NCBI RefSeq assembly: GCF_009768885.1
Contig: NZ_WSQA01000008.1
Location: forward strand, 124,001-188,000
Length of the DNA: 64,000 nucleotides
Source of the DNA: Sphingobacterium humi
GTDB lineage: Bacteria > Bacteroidota > Bacteroidia > Sphingobacteriales > Sphingobacteriaceae
Reading direction: 5' to 3'
The notes below the pieces were generated by a model that saw only the letters and a program-made list of their open reading frames with translations, did not search any database and was not told the origin of the DNA. The translations under genes were made by a program, and so were the position numbers. The first letter of the stretch is position 1; the number at the start of each line of letters is the position of its first letter. Below are positions 1-8,413 of the stretch, piece after piece.

Positions 1-440
1 CAGCAGAAACCGGAAAAGTCGTAAACATTAAAAAAGGACAGTTTCTTTCTGCCGAATCGATGCAGTTTGCCGTAGACAAGGTAAAAGATGCCGGAAACCA
101 AAAAGTAATCTTAACCGATCGTGGAAATACCTTCGGCTACCAAGACTTAATCGTCGACTTCCGGGGAATTCCAGCAATGCGCAACTTTGCTGTGCCAACG
201 GTGATGGATTGTACCCACTCCTTACAACAGCCGAATCAAACCTCGGGTGTAACAGGAGGGAAGCCTCAATTAATTGAAACCATTGCCAAAGCGGCCATTG
301 CCGTAGGTGCCGATGGCCTGTTTATTGAAACTCACCCCGACCCGGCCAATGCCAAATCTGATGGTGCCAATATGTTGCACTTGGATTTATTGGAAGGATT
401 AATGGAAAAATTAATCCGCGTAAGGGAAGCGATCTTATAA
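1..440 (+). CDS. kdsA: 3-deoxy-8-phosphooctulonate synthase, C-terminal part
   Basis: This is the C-terminal half of KdsA, which condenses phosphoenolpyruvate with arabinose 5-phosphate to make Kdo 8-phosphate for the lipopolysaccharide inner core in the cytoplasm. The reading frame is open from base 3, so the gene begins outside the window. Visible family signatures are VNIKKGQFLSA near the left edge, the TDRG segment, the DCTHSLQQPN motif and the FIETHPDP motif. The C-terminus is complete and ends just before a strong terminator shared with convergent dnaJ. Identification is confident; only the missing N-terminus is unknown. Confidence 0.95.
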   Translation, partial: AETGKVVNIKKGQFLSAESMQFAVDKVKDAGNQKVILTDRGNTFGYQDLIVDFRGIPAMRNFAVPTVMDCTHSLQQPNQTSGVTGGKPQLIETIAKAAIAVGADGLFIETHPDPANAKSDGANMLHLDLLEGLMEKLIRVREAIL

Positions 441-444
441 CATT

Positions 445-476
445 AAAAAAGCCGGAGAGTCTCCGGCTTTTTTTTA
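445..476. terminator. Bidirectional intrinsic terminator between kdsA and dnaJ
   Basis: A GC-rich stem (aaagccggag paired with ctccggcttt, 3-nt loop) is followed by a T-run on the plus strand and an A-run on the left. It can therefore end both kdsA (plus) and dnaJ (minus). The dnaJ stop codon lies inside its right edge. Confidence 0.9.
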
Positions 477-1622
477 TTCGAAATATTCCTTAATCCGTTC
501 AAAGAACGATTTCTCACTCTTTCCCGGTTGAGGCTTAAAGTTGGCCGAGCCTTTCAATTTCTCTAACAACTCTTTCTCTTCTTTTGATACTGTTTTTGGT
601 GTCCACACATTCACGTACACCAACTGATCGCCTTTATGGTAGGAATTCACTTCCGGCAATCCTTTTCCTTTTAAACGCAAGATTTTGCCACCTTGGGTTC
701 CTGGATCGATTTTGATTTTAGCTTTACCGTCGATGGTCGGGATCTCAACGCTGGTACCTAAAGCTGCATCGGCAAAGTTGATGTATAAATCATAAATCAC
801 ATTGATGCCATCGCGCTTCAAGCTTTCATGCGGCACTTCTTCCACCAGAATAATTAAGTCGCCAGGGATACCTCCACGTGGGGCGGCATTACCCTTACCA
901 CTCATCGACAATTGCATGCCTTCACTTACACCCGCAGGAATATTGATCGAGATGGTCTCTTCGCCACGTTCTAAACCGTCGCCCTTACAAGTCGTACATT
1001 TCGCTGTAATTTCTACCCCTTCGCCATTACAGGTAGGGCAGGTGCTTGTGGTTTGCATCTGGCCCAAAATGGTATTGGTAACCCGACGAACAGAACCGCT
1101 ACCACCACAGGTATTACAAGTATGGTAAGAGCTCTTATCTTTCGCACCCGTACCACTACAGGTATGACAAACAACTTGCTTGTTTACTTTTACTTTCTTC
1201 TCAACGCCTTTGGCAATTTCTTCCAGCGTTAATTTTACTTTGATGCGCAGGTTGGTACCACGTTGCACCCGACGGCCGCCACTGCGACCACCGCCGCCAC
1301 CAAAGAAGCTCTCAAAGGGGTTTCCACCACCAAAGATATCACCAAATTGGCTGAAGATATCATCCATATTCATGCCGCCACCGCCGTAGCCCGATGCCGA
1401 GTTGCCGGCATGGCCAAACTGATCGTAACGCGCACGCTTCTCGCTGTTGCTTAATATTTCATAAGCCTCAGCAGCTTCCTTAAACTTATCTTCCGCCTCC
1501 TTATCACCCGGATTCTTATCTGGGTGGAATTTAATGGCTAATTTACGATAGGCCGTTTTAATCTCCGTCACTTCAGCCGTGCGGGATACGCCTAGTACAT
1601 CGTAATAATCTCTTTTTGACAT
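474..1622 (-). CDS. dnaJ: Chaperone DnaJ
   Basis: Co-chaperone that delivers unfolded proteins to DnaK and stimulates its ATPase. The 382-residue product has the full class A layout. It begins with an N-terminal J domain with the HPD triad near residues 33-35, followed by a Gly/Phe-rich linker (about residues 70-115). A zinc-binding region carries four CxxCxGxG-type repeats ([32 protein letters not shown]), and the C-terminal substrate-binding domain follows. It lies 10 bp after grpE on the same strand, so the two are co-transcribed; dnaK itself is not in the window. The ATG start gives the canonical MSKRDYY N-terminus. Confidence 0.97.
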   Translation of the reverse strand: MSKRDYYDVLGVSRTAEVTEIKTAYRKLAIKFHPDKNPGDKEAEDKFKEAAEAYEILSNSEKRARYDQFGHAGNSASGYGGGGMNMDDIFSQFGDIFGGGNPFESFFGGGGGRSGGRRVQRGTNLRIKVKLTLEEIAKGVEKKVKVNKQVVCHTCSGTGAKDKSSYHTCNTCGGSGSVRRVTNTILGQMQTTSTCPTCNGEGVEITAKCTTCKGDGLERGEETISINIPAGVSEGMQLSMSGKGNAAPRGGIPGDLIILVEEVPHESLKRDGINVIYDLYINFADAALGTSVEIPTIDGKAKIKIDPGTQGGKILRLKGKGLPEVNSYHKGDQLVYVNVWTPKTVSKEEKELLEKLKGSANFKPQPGKSEKSFFERIKEYFE

Positions 1623-1632
1623 TTTAATAATC

Positions 1633-2169
1633 TTATTGGCCTACAACAACTTTCGCAAAACGTAATACGCTATCATTCAAGAAATAGCCTTTCTCAATCA
1701 CATCGATTACCTTGTTCTTTAATTCGTCGTTAGGTGCAGGAATGGAGGTAATAGCTTCCTGGTATTCCGGATCAAAAGGCTGGCCGATAACGTCCATCTC
1801 TTTTAAACCCAATTGTTCCATCGTTTTACGGAATTTCGTGTTCACCAAGTCTACACCTTGCTTCACGCTATCCTCATCCGGAACATCTTTCATAAAGGTC
1901 ATTGCACGATCAAAATCATCCAATACCGGCAATAATTTAACCAATACATCTTTTCCTGCCGATTGCATTAGCTCTAGCTTCTCTTTAGATGTACGTTTCT
2001 TATAGTTGTCAAATTCCGCAACCAAACGCGCGTATTTATCATTCGCATCGTTCAATTTATCCGTCAAAACGGCAACTTCATTGCCTTCTTGATTGTCCAC
2101 TTGATCCGTGGCTTGCGGATCTGCTGCATTTACGTTCTCGTCTTGAATATTTTCGTTTTCGTTCATCAT
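1633..2169 (-). CDS. grpE: Nucleotide exchange factor GrpE
   Basis: Releases ADP from DnaK during the chaperone cycle. The protein of about 178 residues has an acidic N-terminal tail, a long helical coiled-coil region (about residues 30-90) and the C-terminal beta domain ending in the family signature around RFAKVVVGQ. The longest reading frame begins with a GTG at 2172, but two tandem ATG codons follow immediately and the first is taken as the start. The gene is directly upstream of dnaJ. A 127-bp leader separates it from ftsE and holds a hairpin and CNGACA repeats, which suggests its own regulation. Confidence 0.95.
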   Translation of the reverse strand: MMNENENIQDENVNAADPQATDQVDNQEGNEVAVLTDKLNDANDKYARLVAEFDNYKKRTSKEKLELMQSAGKDVLVKLLPVLDDFDRAMTFMKDVPDEDSVKQGVDLVNTKFRKTMEQLGLKEMDVIGQPFDPEYQEAITSIPAPNDELKNKVIDVIEKGYFLNDSVLRFAKVVVGQ

Positions 2170-2220
2170 CACCGTTTTATTCTATTCTTAAATCTGATTT
2201 CATCAATTTTTTTGCCAATA

Positions 2221-2276
2221 AAAAAAATCCGACATCCTGTCAGTGTTTCCGGAAGGGACACTTGCAAAATGTCGGA
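2221..2276 (-). terminator. Hairpin with T-tract after ftsE, upstream of grpE
   Basis: On the minus strand an outer stem (tccgacat paired with atgtcgga) and an inner stem (agtgt with acact) are followed by a run of T, the layout of an intrinsic terminator for ftsE. The same bases contain a near-palindrome, CCGACA-N3-TGTCAG, so it may double as an operator or attenuator for grpE-dnaJ. Confidence 0.6.
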
Positions 2277-2291
2277 ATTCAGATAAATGTC
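2229..2291 (-). promoter_or_regulatory. Cluster of CNGACA half-sites ahead of grpE-dnaJ
   Basis: Four CNGACA half-sites lie in the grpE leader. Two face each other as CCGACATCCTGTCAG at 2229-2243, and two more in the same orientation sit near 2270-2275 and 2286-2291. Their position before a heat-shock operon suggests a stress-regulator site. I do not recognise a named regulator. It is not the CIRCE element, whose half-site is TTAGCACTC. Confidence 0.35.
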
Positions 2292-2296
2292 AGCTT

Positions 2297-2977
2297 TTAA
2301 ATGTTGACATTGTCATGCAGGCCTCCATCCGAAGTACGGAGAATACGTGCAGGCATATTTTTAATAATCTGATAATCGTGTGTCGCCATCAATACCGCCG
2401 TTCCCGAGCTGGCAATATCCCGAAGCAATAAGACAATCTCTTCAGAAGTCGCCGGGTCTAAGTTACCGGTCGGCTCATCGGCCAATATAATCTCTGGGTT
2501 GTTCAATAAGGCACGAGCAATAACTACACGTTGCTGCTCGCCACCGGAAAGCTCATGCGGCATTTTCTTTAATTTCGAGCGAAGCCCTACTTTTTCTAAA
2601 ACGTCCAACATGCGGTTTTCAATCAATCCTTTTTCTTTCCATCCTGTCGCACGTAAGGCAAACTCTAAGTTTTTCTCAATCGTTCTATCGTTCAATAAAT
2701 GGAAATCTTGAAACACGATCCCTAATTTCCTACGCAAAAAGGGCACGTCGTTTTCATGTAATTTCTTGAGGTCAAATCCGGCTACCATTCCCTCACCATT
2801 GGCAATATAAAGGTCGCCATAGATAATCTTCAGCAAACTACTCTTTCCGGAACCCGATTGCCCTATTAGGTAAAGAAACTCACCCTGGGCAATATCCAAA
2901 TTCACATTGGAAAGCACCAAATGCTTCTGTTGGTATATATCGACGTTTTTCAGTTTAATAACCGTATTTTCTCTCAT
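2297..2977 (-). CDS. ftsE: Cell division ABC ATPase FtsE
   Basis: Cytoplasmic ATPase that pairs with membrane protein FtsX to control septal peptidoglycan hydrolases. The 226-residue product is a single ABC domain: Walker A GQSGSGKSS near residue 40, Q-loop VFQDFHLL, signature LSGGEQQR and Walker B IILADEPTGNLD followed by the H-loop MATHD. The combination FQDFHLL plus SGGEQQRV is typical of FtsE rather than of LolD. It follows a small conserved protein by a few bases. FtsX is about 50 kb away in this window rather than adjacent. Confidence 0.88.
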   Translation of the reverse strand: MRENTVIKLKNVDIYQQKHLVLSNVNLDIAQGEFLYLIGQSGSGKSSLLKIIYGDLYIANGEGMVAGFDLKKLHENDVPFLRRKLGIVFQDFHLLNDRTIEKNLEFALRATGWKEKGLIENRMLDVLEKVGLRSKLKKMPHELSGGEQQRVVIARALLNNPEIILADEPTGNLDPATSEEIVLLLRDIASSGTAVLMATHDYQIIKNMPARILRTSDGGLHDNVNI

Positions 2978-2983
2978 ATCGTT

Positions 2984-3187
2984 CTATAAGTCAATTTTTT
3001 TTATTTGGCCAAAGGGCAATTCCCGAACTATATTCATAATATGTTCCAATTTATCTCCAAGGCCGATTTTATCAAGGGATTTATCAGGTCGATCAACCCG
3101 AAAGTATGCCAAAAGGGTAAATGCATCATCACGTAATTGCACATAATCCGGAATCTTCGCTACACCCTTAACTTTTATAACATACAT
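2984..3187 (-). CDS. Small conserved protein of unknown function
   Basis: A 67-residue protein with an ATG start, no signal peptide and no membrane segment. It reads as an alternating beta/alpha small domain rich in K, D and R, with the phrase LAYFRVDRPDKSL. I recall near-identical short proteins beside ftsE in other Sphingobacteriaceae, so it is likely a real gene co-transcribed with ftsE (6-bp gap). Its function is unknown; proximity suggests, but does not show, a link to division or to FtsE. Confidence 0.7.
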   Translation of the reverse strand: MYVIKVKGVAKIPDYVQLRDDAFTLLAYFRVDRPDKSLDKIGLGDKLEHIMNIVRELPFGQIKKIDL

Positions 3188-3248
3188 AGATTAACAAAAT
3201 TAAAACTTTTTATGAATTCACCATGATATTAACGCCACAATTTAGCAT

Positions 3249-4262
3249 TTATTGGTTGTTCCGAAGAAAATCTAAGGTATTCACCCGGTCGGCATAATCA
3301 TCTAATGCGGGTGCCTGACTGGCGCCAAAAGGAAATAACGGAACCTGAATGGCTAAAGGCAGCTGCGAGGTGACGCATTGAATCTCGGCTTCTTGGGCAT
3401 CCAATTGCTGCTCAACCGCTTTTAAGTCGGTATAGCGCTCAAAATGAACCACAGCAAGGGGAGAGGCCAGGCTTGCATCTTCCTTCAGCAATAAAAAGCC
3501 ATTATCAAAATGCGCATTCTTATTAATCAGGTAAATAGATTTATTAAAATCGTAATTGTTGTTGTATTTTAAATGATCCTTAATCCAGCTAAACGATTCC
3601 AAAGCTTCAAAGAAAGGATGAATATCATAATCTGCCGGAATATATACTTTGGAAACCGAACGGCAGCCTAAACCAAAATAATCGAAGATATCATGGCCCA
3701 GCTGGGTTAATTCCTCCTGGCTTTCCTGACCGGAAATCACAGCCACCGAATTTCTATTCTTGCGGATAATATGAGGTTTCTTCCCGAAGTAATGTTCAAA
3801 GTACCTCGCTGAATTATTGCTTCCCGTGGCAATCACTAAATCATAATCGCTTAATTTATCCACCAAATCAATCTGTTTGGCAAAGTCAGGTTCAATTTCA
3901 ATCAGCTTATGCAACACAAAGGAAGTTAATCCGGCATCGTCTGAAGAAGTTTTTATTTGTGCCTTAAAGCCTGTAATTAACACGCATAAGATATCATGGA
4001 AACCCACCAAAGGGAGGTTACCGGCCAATACCAATCCTACTTTCTTATCGCTTTCCCCTTCCGGATAATCTTTTAACCAAGCCGTTAACTTCTCCACCTG
4101 CAAGCTGCTTGCTAAAGCCTCAAATTGCTGCTGTACAAACTGTGGGGTATACCATGCATTTTTAACGCTTACACTTGCTAATAATGCCTGAATAGTTGCA
4201 TCATCGGATGCTAGAAATTTGCCTAATTCATGGAAGGCTTGGATGCGCTTTTCTTTTACCAA
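3249..4262 (-). CDS. Acyl-CoA reductase, LuxC-like family
   Basis: A 337-residue aldehyde-dehydrogenase-fold protein related to the LuxC acyl-CoA reductase family, which reduces fatty acyl-CoA or acyl-ACP to aldehydes. Recognisable stretches are VGLVLAGNLPLVGFHD, KTSSDD, the nucleotide-site segment VIATGSNNSARYFEHYF, RKNRNSVAV, and a Cys in FGLGCRSVSKVYIP that sits where the catalytic thiol is expected. The only start consistent with the frame is a TTG at 4262, because a stop codon lies two codons upstream. It is divergent from a dicluster ferredoxin, a frequent pairing in Bacteroidota. The physiological substrate is not known. Confidence 0.8.
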   Translation of the reverse strand: MVKEKRIQAFHELGKFLASDDATIQALLASVSVKNAWYTPQFVQQQFEALASSLQVEKLTAWLKDYPEGESDKKVGLVLAGNLPLVGFHDILCVLITGFKAQIKTSSDDAGLTSFVLHKLIEIEPDFAKQIDLVDKLSDYDLVIATGSNNSARYFEHYFGKKPHIIRKNRNSVAVISGQESQEELTQLGHDIFDYFGLGCRSVSKVYIPADYDIHPFFEALESFSWIKDHLKYNNNYDFNKSIYLINKNAHFDNGFLLLKEDASLASPLAVVHFERYTDLKAVEQQLDAQEAEIQCVTSQLPLAIQVPLFPFGASQAPALDDYADRVNTLDFLRNNQ

Positions 4263-4371
4263 AACTTATAATTTAGAATAATTCTCACCTAATTTTCCCT
4301 TATATTTGCCACATCAAAGTAAATAGCTATTAAATTAGTATACTTTTTTTTACTGTATGTTTTTTTAATAT

Positions 4372-4379
4372 TAACTTTG
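4372..4379 (+). promoter_or_regulatory. Bacteroidota -7 box for the ferredoxin gene
   Basis: TAACTTTG matches TAnnTTTG and lies 41 bp before the ferredoxin ATG. A minus-strand TAATTTTG (4386-4393) overlaps this zone and could drive the divergent acyl-CoA reductase with a leader of about 120 nt. A clear -33 TTTG is not seen. Confidence 0.5.
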
Positions 4380-4420
4380 ATTGTGCAAAATTAGTTTAAT
4401 ATTTTATTGTAAGGACATAA

Positions 4421-4771
4421 ATGGCAATTAAAATTACTGACGAATGTATCAATTGTGGGGCCTGCGAACCAGAATGCCCAAACAACGCAATTTATGATGC
4501 TGGCGTTACATGGAAATTTTCAGATGGTACTGCCTTAGATGGGATTATCGATTTTGGTGAAGGGGTAACCTTAGATGCCAATGAATCACAAGAGGCGATT
4601 TCGAACGAAGTATATTATATCGTATCCGATAAGTGTACGGAATGTGTAGGCTTCCATGATGAGCCGCAGTGCGCTGCAGTTTGCCCAGTAGACTGTTGTA
4701 TCGAAGACGAAGATATCCGCGAAAGCGAAGAAGAATTACTTGCTAAAAAAGCATGGTTACACGCTGAATAA
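4421..4771 (+). CDS. 4Fe-4S dicluster ferredoxin
   Basis: A 116-residue electron carrier with two cluster-binding motifs. The first is CINCGACEPECP near residues 8-20, and the second runs from CTECVGF through CAAVCPVDCC near residues 72-92. The insertion between them and the acidic C-terminal tail are typical of bacterial 7Fe/8Fe-like ferredoxins of this order. It has an ATG start with an AAGGA sequence about 7 bp upstream. It is divergent from an acyl-CoA reductase, so it may supply electrons to fatty-acyl metabolism or serve as a general carrier, for instance for the ferredoxin-type sulfite reductase at 10.4 kb; both are inferences. Confidence 0.9.
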   Translation: MAIKITDECINCGACEPECPNNAIYDAGVTWKFSDGTALDGIIDFGEGVTLDANESQEAISNEVYYIVSDKCTECVGFHDEPQCAAVCPVDCCIEDEDIRESEEELLAKKAWLHAE

Positions 4772-4792
4772 GCAAGCTTAAAAAATATGGAA

Positions 4793-4822
4793 AGCCCGGA
4801 ATTCGTTCCGGGCTTTTTTTAT
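4793..4822 (+). terminator. Intrinsic terminator after the ferredoxin
   Basis: The stem agcccggaa/ttccgggct with a 4-nt loop is followed by seven T residues, starting 21 bp after the stop codon. Confidence 0.9.
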
Positions 4823-4918
4823 GCCCAACCCGCATCTGGCAAACCCTTCAACTCCTTTTGCCCACGCATGCTAACACTTACTATTCATCCAACCTTAAAA
4901 AACTCCTTCATTCTCTTT

Positions 4919-4981
4919 TTTCACTTCCCTTTCAGAGCCCAATGGGCATTGAGTTGATTGGGCTTTGAAAGGGGAGTGAAA
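4919..4981. repeat. 25-bp inverted repeat (hairpin)
   Basis: The arm 4919-4943 (TTTCACTTCCC...GCCCAAT) pairs with 4957-4981 at 23 of 25 positions around a 13-nt loop. The right arm runs into an 11-bp purine tandem repeat. There is no T-tract, so this does not look like an ordinary terminator. Confidence 0.8.
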
Positions 4982-5000
4982 GGGGAGTGAAATGGGTCTG
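4968..5000. repeat. 11-bp purine tandem repeat, locus 1
   Basis: Three consecutive 11-bp units: AAAGGGGAGTG, AAAGGGGAGTG and AAATGGGTCTG. The same unit type recurs as five units at 39606-39660. Confidence 0.85.
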
Positions 5001-5233
5001 AGTGAAAAAAGGTATATAAATGGCGCGGCTTTTTTGGAAGTTTGAAGGGGATTTTTGGGGATGATATTTTTGTGGGATTAAATCTATTCGCCCTGGGAAG
5101 CGGATAGATGGCATAGGCATGAGGCAGTTTTGCAAGGTAGAGAATCAATTAAATGTTTGTGAAGCACAGCTATTTTTTTATTTTTGTCAGTCATTACATG
5201 AATTATCAGAATAATAAACCCTAAATTAATTAC

Positions 5234-6730
5234 ATGTCGAAAAAAACTACGGGATACATATTACTTATCACTGTTGCCTTAGCATCAATTATCACGCTTC
5301 TTTACGAATTTAATATCGTTGCCGTCCCTGCCTCCGTTATGGTCGCTGTACGTTGGGTCACGGCCGCGGTGTTGTTGATGAATGCCTTGGTGCGGAGAAA
5401 TTTAACCACCTGGATTTTGACCTGTATGATATGGGGTATTTTCGTAGGCTTAGATTTTCCAAATGCCGCCCGAGCCTTGCAGCCTTTAAGTCAAGGATTT
5501 ATTAAGTTGGTAAAAACCATCGTTGGCCCTATCTTATTCTCGACTTTGGTGTTCGGTATTGCCGGGCATTCCGATTTAAAGCAAGTGGGACGTATGGCTT
5601 GGAAATCGATGTTATACTTCTTCTGTGCTACCACCTGTGCCATTTTTATTGGATTGGGTGCTATCAATTTAACCCGCGCCGGTGTAGGAATTGATATTGA
5701 GCATATGCCTCATGAGGAATTGCCACAAACATCGGCACTATCTGACGCTGATAAGGTAGCTTTAGAGCATATTGACGAAAGTGCACATTGGTTATTTAAA
5801 TTCTCTACGTTCTTCCGCGATACTTTCCCGGAAAATATCGTGAAATCAATTTACGAAAACAAGGTATTACAGATTGTTGTATTCGCCGTTATTTTCGGTA
5901 TAGGTTTGGCGATGGTGGAGGAGAAAAAGCGAAAGCCGCTGGTCGATTTTACGGAGAGCTTATCGGAAGCCATGTTTAAATTCACCAACCTGGTGATGCT
6001 GTTTGCGCCTATTGGTGTGGGGGCAGCCATGGCCTATACGGTTGGGCATTTGGGGGTCGATATCCTCAAGAATCTCTTTATGTTGCTGGCCACGCTATAC
6101 CTCGCCTTAATCTGCTTTTTACTCCTGGTATTATTACCAGTAGCCTTATACTTAAAAATTCCGGTGAAGCAATTTGTGAACGCCATTAAGGAACCTGTTT
6201 CCATTGCTTTTGCCACCACCAGTTCGGATGCGGCATTGCCAAAAGCCATGTCGGCCATGGAGAAATTCGGGGTTCCACGCCGAATTGTATCCTTTGTTAT
6301 CCCGACGGGTTATAGCTTTAACCTAGATGGTACCTCCCTATATTTATCTTTAGCCTCTATTTTTGTGGCCCAGGCAGCGGGTATTCACCTGTCGTTCGGA
6401 CAACAATTAATGATTGCTTTCACCTTGATGATTACCTCGAAAGGCGTAGCAGCGGTGCCGCGTGCCTCCTTAATTGTGCTTATCGCGACGGCCGATCAAT
6501 TTGGATTACCGGTATTTGTGATTGCTGCGATTCTGGGTATTGACGAGCTTATGGATATGGCGCGTACGTCGGTGAACGTTATTGGTAACTGTTTAGCTAC
6601 CGTGGTGGTCGCGAAATGGGAGGGTGATTTTGATGAGGCCGCCCCATTCCGGGTAGATACGGATGAAGACGGCATTAAAGAAATTGCCGAGGTGATTGAA
6701 GAAGGACCGGAAAACGAAACAAGATCTTAA
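5234..6730 (+). CDS. Dicarboxylate/amino acid:cation symporter (DAACS family)
   Basis: A 498-residue inner-membrane carrier of the GltP/DctA family for C4-dicarboxylates or acidic amino acids. Family landmarks are the HP1-type serine-rich loop TTSSDAALPK, the TM7 region PTGYSFNLDGTSLYLSLA, and the TM8 motif DMARTSVNVIGN. In that last motif the position that is Asp in sodium-coupled archaeal GltPh is Asn. To my memory this is also so in GltP/DctA, so the coupling ion may not be sodium; this is an inference. The N-terminus has two extra hydrophobic segments before the core. It is monocistronic, followed by a terminator shared with pstB. Confidence 0.87.
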   Translation: MSKKTTGYILLITVALASIITLLYEFNIVAVPASVMVAVRWVTAAVLLMNALVRRNLTTWILTCMIWGIFVGLDFPNAARALQPLSQGFIKLVKTIVGPILFSTLVFGIAGHSDLKQVGRMAWKSMLYFFCATTCAIFIGLGAINLTRAGVGIDIEHMPHEELPQTSALSDADKVALEHIDESAHWLFKFSTFFRDTFPENIVKSIYENKVLQIVVFAVIFGIGLAMVEEKKRKPLVDFTESLSEAMFKFTNLVMLFAPIGVGAAMAYTVGHLGVDILKNLFMLLATLYLALICFLLLVLLPVALYLKIPVKQFVNAIKEPVSIAFATTSSDAALPKAMSAMEKFGVPRRIVSFVIPTGYSFNLDGTSLYLSLASIFVAQAAGIHLSFGQQLMIAFTLMITSKGVAAVPRASLIVLIATADQFGLPVFVIAAILGIDELMDMARTSVNVIGNCLATVVVAKWEGDFDEAAPFRVDTDEDGIKEIAEVIEEGPENETRS

Positions 6731-6736
6731 AAAAGC

Positions 6737-6767
6737 GGGGCTGTGAATACATCACAGCCCCTTTTTT
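6737..6767. terminator. Bidirectional terminator between symporter and pstB
   Basis: The stem ggggctgtga/tcacagcccc has an A-run on the left and a T-run on the right, and sits between the ends of convergent genes. Confidence 0.9.
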
Positions 6768-6794
6768 GAAATATATGGGTATTAATTGCGCAAG

Positions 6795-7604
6795 TTAAGA
6801 GATGTATCCTTTTACATATTGTTTAGTAATTTCATTCTGCGGATTCAGCAATACATCTTCGGTTCTTCCAAATTCGGCAATCTCGCCGTTATATAAGAAG
6901 AGGATATAATCAGATACCCGGCGCGCCTGCCGCAAAATATGCGTCACCAGCACAATGGTGTAATCTTCTTTCAATTCTATTAAGAGGTTTTCAATGGTCT
7001 GTGTGGATATCGGATCAAGGGCGGAAGTAGACTCGTCGCCAAGGATGATTTCCGGGGCTACAGCCAATCCTCGGGCTAAGCATAGCCTTTGTTGCTGCCC
7101 GATAGACAAACGCGTTGCTGAGGCATCTAAACGATCTTTTACTTCCTCCCAAAGCCCTACATTGATGAGCTGCTGCTCAACGATCTGTTTTAAGGCTTTC
7201 TTATCGCGTATGCCGTGAATTTTTGGGCCGTAAGCAATGTTGTCGAAGATAGACATCGGTAGCGGAAAGGGTTTCTGGGATAATAAACCCATCTTCTTTC
7301 GTATATGTGTTACTTCGGCTCCTGGGGCATAAATATCTTCATTATTCACCAATACTGAGCCCGATACTTCCACTTCCTTCTGATCGTCTAATAGTCGATT
7401 TAAGGTTTTTAACAGCGTCGTTTTACCACAGCCCGATGGGCCAATAATGGATGTAATGCTATTATTGGGAATATCTAAACTGATGTTTTTTAAGATCTGT
7501 TTACCTTCTACCTGCACATTCAAATTCTTAATTTGAATTTTGGGCAAGATAATCGGGCTTAGATCTTGTGCTTTTTCTGTTTCGAGGCTAGGATATGGGA
7601 ACAT
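6795..7604 (-). CDS. pstB: Phosphate ABC transporter ATPase PstB
   Basis: ATPase of the high-affinity phosphate importer. The 269-residue product has Walker A GPSGCGKTT, Q-loop LSQKPFPLPMSIFDNIAYGP (the FPxSIxDN signature of PstB), signature LSIGQQQRLCLARG and Walker B IILGDESTSALD. The usual PstB DEP is DES here, and the C-motif reads LSIGQQQ rather than LSGGQQQ. The ATG start overlaps the end of pstA by 46 bp, giving about 24 extra N-terminal residues; no better internal start is visible. It is last in the pstS-C-A-B order, and no phoU follows. Confidence 0.95.
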   Translation of the reverse strand: MFPYPSLETEKAQDLSPIILPKIQIKNLNVQVEGKQILKNISLDIPNNSITSIIGPSGCGKTTLLKTLNRLLDDQKEVEVSGSVLVNNEDIYAPGAEVTHIRKKMGLLSQKPFPLPMSIFDNIAYGPKIHGIRDKKALKQIVEQQLINVGLWEEVKDRLDASATRLSIGQQQRLCLARGLAVAPEIILGDESTSALDPISTQTIENLLIELKEDYTIVLVTHILRQARRVSDYILFLYNGEIAEFGRTEDVLLNPQNEITKQYVKGYIS

Positions 7605-8413
7605 AAAACGATGACTAAAATTAAAAATGTGAGGAGTAAAGCAGACGCATAGGCGCGGCCCTGCACTTCGGGAATAGGACTGCTTAGTTGAAAAAATATA
7701 GCGAGGGGAAGTGTAGCGGTAGGTTCATCTATGTATTTTGGTAGGTTATCACTAAAACCCGTCGTTAACAGCACGCCAGCAACATCGCCAATGGCGCGGC
7801 CAAAAGCCAATAATATAGCGGTAAACAAACCCGGTTTAATGTATTTCAGCATCACTTTCGCTGTTTCCCAACGGGTGGCACCCAGCGAGGAGGTTACATG
7901 CCTTAAATCGGTAGGAATGGTGTCTATCAGCTCATCTAAGGTACGTACAATGATGGGAATCGTGAGTAAGGTTATCGTGATAATACCGCCTAATAAGGAG
8001 GCACGAATACCCAGATAGACCATCAGGCTAAATGCAATGGCACCATATACTATGGAAGGGATGCCGAAAAGCACGTCGAAAAGTAATTTAGCCGATCGTG
8101 CGAGCAGAGAGCCCTTTTTTACATATACATTCAGGTATAAAACGATGGGAATACCGATTAGGGTAGCCAGAAAGGTCGAGGCACTGGCCAAATACAAAGA
8201 ACCCAAAATTGCATTTAAAATACCGCCTTCTTTTCCCATGTAAAAGCCACCCTGTGGGGTTTGGCTAATCATTTCCCAGGATAAATAAGGCAAGCCTTTA
8301 TACAATATGGTGCCAACGATAAAGAATAAGGAACCGGTAATGATGATGCCGGATAGCTGCATAAAGCCTTTCGCTATTTTCTCCTCTATTAATCTAGCTT
8401 TTATGTTTCTCAT
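7559..8413 (-). CDS. pstA: Phosphate ABC transporter permease PstA
   Basis: Second permease subunit of the phosphate importer, 284 residues with about six membrane helices. The EAA-type loop LRHVTSSLGATRWETAKVMLK and the FGRAIGDVAGVLLTTG segment are characteristic of PstA. Its ATG overlaps the pstC stop by 4 bp, and its 3' end overlaps pstB, indicating translational coupling throughout the operon. Compared with typical PstA, the end is standard for the family. Confidence 0.95.
   Translation of the reverse strand: MRNIKARLIEEKIAKGFMQLSGIIITGSLFFIVGTILYKGLPYLSWEMISQTPQGGFYMGKEGGILNAILGSLYLASASTFLATLIGIPIVLYLNVYVKKGSLLARSAKLLFDVLFGIPSIVYGAIAFSLMVYLGIRASLLGGIITITLLTIPIIVRTLDELIDTIPTDLRHVTSSLGATRWETAKVMLKYIKPGLFTAILLAFGRAIGDVAGVLLTTGFSDNLPKYIDEPTATLPLAIFFQLSSPIPEVQGRAYASALLLTFLILVIVLCSHILASKQKKHKI

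Larger units (their letters stand above)
4823..5233. other. 411-bp non-coding stretch with repeats
   Basis: No convincing gene is present. Two overlapping minus-strand frames of 67 and 75 codons run across purine-rich repeats and lack any start signal or domain. The left half holds a 25-bp inverted repeat and an 11-bp tandem repeat described separately. The right half is AT-rich and should carry the promoter of the symporter gene, although I see no clean TAnnTTTG box. Confidence 0.6.

Noticed and set aside
1180..1454. Plus-strand frames inside dnaJ
   Set aside because: They are mirror frames of the Gly/Phe-rich and zinc-finger coding region, rich in Pro, Arg and Ala, with no independent signals.
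2173..2296. CIRCE element for HrcA control of grpE-dnaJ
   Set aside because: TTAGCACTC-N9-GAGTGCTAA or a close variant is not present; the repeats there are CNGACA-type.
4921..5148. Two overlapping minus-strand frames of 75 and 67 codons
   Set aside because: They cross the purine repeat and hairpin, are Pro/Lys-rich by base composition, and have no start signal or family resemblance.
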